Below, piece after piece: positions 61,020 through 64,000 of a DNA stretch of 64,000 nt. The notes under the pieces are model-generated. The model saw only the letters and a program-made list of their open reading frames with translations, was not told the DNA's origin and ran no database searches. Position numbers and translations under genes: made by a program. The first letter of the stretch is position 1. Each line of letters opens with the position of its first letter. This stretch comes from JANXQG01 sp963775975 (GTDB lineage Bacteria; Planctomycetota; Planctomycetia; Pirellulales; Thermoguttaceae), in contig CAVZKX010000002.1 of NCBI GenBank assembly GCA_963775975.1, forward strand, positions 992,001 to 1,056,000, given 5' to 3'.

Positions 61020-61992
61020 ATGACTCGTCGGCATGGATTCACACTCGTTGAACTTTTGGTGGTGATTGCCATTATCGGCATGTTGGTCGCCTTGCTCCTG
61101 CCCGCGGTCAACGCCGCTCGCGAGCAAGGCCGATTGGCCACCTGTAAGAACAATCTGCATCAGCTCCAGCTTGCCTGCGCAGCACGTGGAAAAACTCGGC
61201 ACATTTCCCAGCGGCGGCTGGGGCAACAGTTGGGTGGGCATCGCCGACCAGGGTTACGGCGTCAATCAGCCGGGCGGATGGATCTATCAAATCCTGCCCT
61301 ACTTGGATCAAGCTCCGCTGCACGACTTGGACAAGGGGCTCGGAACCAGTTCCGGCACTCTGGGCGGCAAGCGCGTAGCGACGCCACTGGGCGGGCTCTA
61401 CTGTCCCACGCGGCGCAGCGGTAAGGCCTATCCATTCAATAGCCCGCCAGCAAACGCCACTCTTTTCATTTCTCCGGCTCCTACGGTCGCCGGCCGCACC
61501 GATTACGCGGCCAATGGTGGTTCAGTCTACATCCAAAATAACGGTCCAAAAGACCTGGCGACGGCGAAGAATTTCCAGTGGCCCGACCTCACCGCGTTCA
61601 ACGGCATCGTCGCTATCCACAGTCAGGTCACGAACGCCGCCGGCTCGTCCGGCATTCCCGATAACAAGGACACGACCTACTTGTTCGGAGAAAAGTACAT
61701 GTCGCCGGACAACTACATCACGGGCAACGACCCGGGCGACCTCTACAGCGCCATGTCAGGCGACGACGTGAGCCTCATCCGATGGGCTCTCCAGAGCGCA
61801 ATGCCCGTTCAAGACCGTCTGGGTGTCGTCAACACGCAGGGCTTCGGCAGCGCGCATTCGGCGGGCTGGTGCGCGGCCTTTGTCGGCGGCAATGCGCAGC
61901 TCATCGGCTGGGCCATCGATCCCACGACGCACGTGCAAATGGCAACGCGGAACGGCCACGAGGTCGTCGATCCGACGAAGATTCCGCATTAA
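61020..61992 (+). pseudogene. DUF1559 prepilin-like protein, frameshifted
   Basis: A planctomycete pseudopilin-like protein of about 324 residues. The prepilin leader TRRHG-FTLVELLVVIAIIG, cleaved before Phe, leads into a hydrophobic helix and LLPAVNAAREQGRLATCKNN. The sequence continues after LHQLQLA in another frame as AQHVEKLGTFPSGGWG and on to the DUF1559 end (SAHSAGWCAAFVGGNAQLIG). One surplus base near 61176 explains the break. GAGG eight bases before the ATG at 61020 supports the start. These proteins are numerous in the phylum; their role is unknown. Confidence 0.85.
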
Positions 61993-62005
61993 GGCGACAT
62001 ATCGG

Positions 62006-63585
62006 CTACGGCCGCGATTTCTCCGCCTGCCGCACGGCGCGAAGCCGCTGTTGCATCTTGGCGACGATCTCCGGCTTCGACGAGGCGAGATTCTTCTTCT
62101 CACCCAGGTCGTCGGCGAGATTGAACAGCAGCGGACCGCGGGCCTGCGTCCTTGCGCCGGGATGAACTTCCACTTCCCTTGCCTCAGCGCCACGTTGCGG
62201 CCGTTGAAGTTCTGCAACACGAGACAATCGCGAACCGGCTTGTGCGGCTGGTCCAGCAGCACGGGCAATATATTAAAGCTGTCCGGACCGGCGTCGGCGG
62301 GCAGTTCCGCGCCGGCCACGGCCGCGAACGTGGCGAGCATGTCAACCAGCCCGACCAGCTCGTCGGAGGTCGAGCCAGCCTTGATCTTGCCGGGCCAGCG
62401 TGCGACGAACGGCTCGCGGTGTCCGCCTTCCCACAAACTGCCCTTGTAGCCTCGCAAGGCCCCGTTGCAGAGGTGTCCGTTGGCATCGACGATGCCGCCG
62501 TCCAGGTAGCCGTCCTCCATGACGCCGCCGTTATCGCTGGTGACGATCACTAGCGTGTTATCGGCCAGCTTCAGGCGGTCGAGCGTTTCCAGGACCCGCG
62601 CTACCGAGCCGTCAAACTCCTCGATCACGTCGCCGCGGACTCCGCACTCGCTTTTGCCTTTGTAGGCGGAATTCGGCACGCGCGGTACGTGGATGTCGTG
62701 CGTGGCGAAGTAGAGAAAGAACGGCCGCTCGCGGTTTGCCTCGATGAACTTCACCGCCTCGCGGTTGAGCGTATTGGCCATTTCGGTATCGGTCCATCGC
62801 GCGGATCGGCCGCCGGCCATGAAGCCGATGCGGCTGATGCCGTTGATGATCGTGTCGGAATGTCCCGGCTTGGCCGGTTTCATCACCAGCAGTTCCGGAT
62901 GCTCGCGGCCGGTCGGCTCGTCGCCCAACTTGCGGCTGTAGCTGACCTGGATCGGGTCGGCCGGATCGAGGCCTTCGACGTTGTGGTCCCGCACGAAGAC
63001 GCAAGGCACACGATCGCCGGTCGCAGGAAAGAAGAAGGCGTGGTCGAAGCCCAGTTCCAGCGGGCCGGGCTTAATCACGGTATTGTAATCGAGGTTGCCG
63101 CGGCCGAGCCCCAGGTGCCACTTGCCCACCAGACCGGTCGCGTAGCCGGCCTTTTTCATGAGCGAGGCGACCGTCGGCTTCGCGGCGTCGATGGAAAGCG
63201 GGGCCTCGCCGCTGAGGATGTGATCGCCCTCGGGATTGCGGAAGGCGTACTGGCCGGTGATGAACGAATAGCGGGTCGGCGTGCAGACCGAGGCCGTGGC
63301 ATGGGCGTCGGTCAGGCGGATGCCTTCTCGGGCAAGTTGATCCACGTGCGGAGTTTTGACCTTGGTCGCCCCGTAGCAGCCGAAGTCGCCAAAGCCGATG
63401 TCGTCGGCAAGTATTAAGACAATGTTAGGTACACCGCGTTTTGCTTGGCAAATACCTATTTTTACCGAGCCTATTGACAATCCAAGGGTAAAGAGAGTAA
63501 GAATGAATGTAGTTATTCTATGTAGCAAATGACCTAGTGAATTTGGGGTATGCAAATCCCTTGTAGGTAAAACGCGATGGCACAT
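62006..63585 (-). pseudogene. Secreted sulfatase, frameshifted near the C-terminus
   Basis: A family S1 sulfatase of about 527 residues. Metal-binding DD at 61-62 (LILADDIGFGDFG), formylglycine site Cys101 in SVCTPTRYSFITGQY (C-x-P-x-R), GLVGKWHLG, and the VIVTSDNGG metal site are present. After KFIPAQGRRPA the frame breaks; the other frame continues GPLLFNLADDLGEKKNLASS and ends EKSRP at 62006. One missing base near 62138 explains it. The first 45 residues form a signal region coded by unusually AT-rich DNA. The substrate is presumably a sulfated polysaccharide. Confidence 0.85.
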
Positions 63586-63752
63586 GCCGCACCTATTACT
63601 GAGGTGGAATCTTCGGGCTGGAACAGCCCGACCGACACGCCTGCGATTTCAGGCGCAGCTTCGGGCAAATCTTACCTGAGTATCCCACCTCTCTGATTTC
63701 CCGTCAACATTTGGGCTATTAGCAAGTGGCTCGCTGAGCCGCCTAATGAACC

Positions 63753-64000
63753 ATGGGCAGAAACCGAAAACAACGTCGCCAGCAGCACGGATCGGCTTGG
63801 CATTGGAAACAAACCGATTGATGGTACTACACGCTGCCAGACACGAAGAAGCGGATCCCGCTTTTCGACGAGCAGGGACAGCGTATTCGCGGCAAGGAAA
63901 ACCACGAGACCGCCGAGACCGCCTTGGCCAAGATCAAAGTGGCGAACGATTCCGGCAATGCAGGCATCGTGAACCGACAGCGATGGCTCGTGGCCAAGGT
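63753..64000 (+). pseudogene. N-terminus of a phage-type integrase with an in-frame stop
   Basis: From the ATG at 63753 the frame reads MGRNRKQRRQQHGSAWHWKQ, TD, then a TGA at 63819-63821. It continues WYYTLPDTKKRIPLFDEQGQ to the window edge. The flow on both sides of the TGA is what I associate with the N-terminal region of planctomycete tyrosine recombinases, where a Trp or Cys codon is expected at this place. The gene may start downstream of the stop, be dead, or contain a base error. The catalytic domain is outside the window. Confidence 0.5.

Noticed and set aside
63819..63821. TGA read as tryptophan or selenocysteine
   Set aside because: TGA is used as a normal stop by many genes here and no SECIS-like structure is evident; mutation or base error is simpler.

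Overview
The window reads as chromosomal DNA of a planctomycete, probably from the Pirellulales side of the phylum. The evidence is a DUF1559 pseudopilin-like protein with a prepilin N-terminus, a TIGR03009-type secreted protein, a secreted protein with the LEPR-type N-terminal motif, Uma2 nucleases, a C-P-x-R sulfatase, CE15 and GH43 plant-polysaccharide enzymes, a five-helix SdhC, and high GC with long palindromic repeats between genes. No rRNA, tRNA or CRISPR array was recognised. The assignment rests on recognised families, not on a database search.

Layout. 0-8.9 kb: a Nudix hydrolase, an acetyltransferase, an adaptor/outer-membrane-factor efflux pair without its pump, a metallophosphoesterase, a TIGR03009 protein, a D-2-hydroxyacid dehydrogenase and an RmlC-type epimerase. 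9-18.4 kb: a frameshifted secreted protein, a MazF-type pair, then a minus-strand operon trxB-MNT-HEPN-asnS in which a toxin-antitoxin pair sits between two housekeeping genes, followed by an M48 protease, a Tat-exported glucoamylase-like protein, Uma2 and groES. 18.8-25.1 kb: a succinate dehydrogenase locus (sdhC, sdhA, sdhB) split by a CE15 esterase and a GH43 enzyme. 25.3-35.2 kb: an RRM protein, a C45 hydrolase, trpG, lnt, a large membrane protein with DUF4350-like domains, and a secreted calpain-type protease. 35.2-37.9 kb: a repeat-rich gene desert holding a broken PIN toxin. 37.9-52.8 kb: aceE, an MFS transporter, a glycosyltransferase, pepT, a PolB-like exonuclease, a sigma-54 activator, a HEAT-like protein, argH, an HNH nuclease and a Clp-N/UVR protein. 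52.9-56.2 kb: tadC, tadB and cpaF. 56.5-64 kb: a VapBC pair, glyA, a response regulator, class II DAHP synthase, the DUF1559 protein, a sulfatase and the start of an integrase-like gene.

Two themes stand out. First, the window is full of structured repeats. Double-hairpin palindromes share a geometry but not a sequence; three lie in frame inside lnt and pepT, and others supply the C-termini and stop codons of pepT and the Nudix gene. Degenerate heptanucleotide arrays occur at several loci, twice as inverted pairs. One array has AGGA at an exact 11-bp spacing eight times. Second, at least eight single-base frameshifts break otherwise well-conserved genes (two in cpaF), together with one small deletion in an HNH gene and an in-frame TGA in the integrase fragment. 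So many lesions in unrelated genes look more like consensus errors of a metagenome or long-read assembly than like true pseudogenes, but this cannot be decided from the sequence alone.
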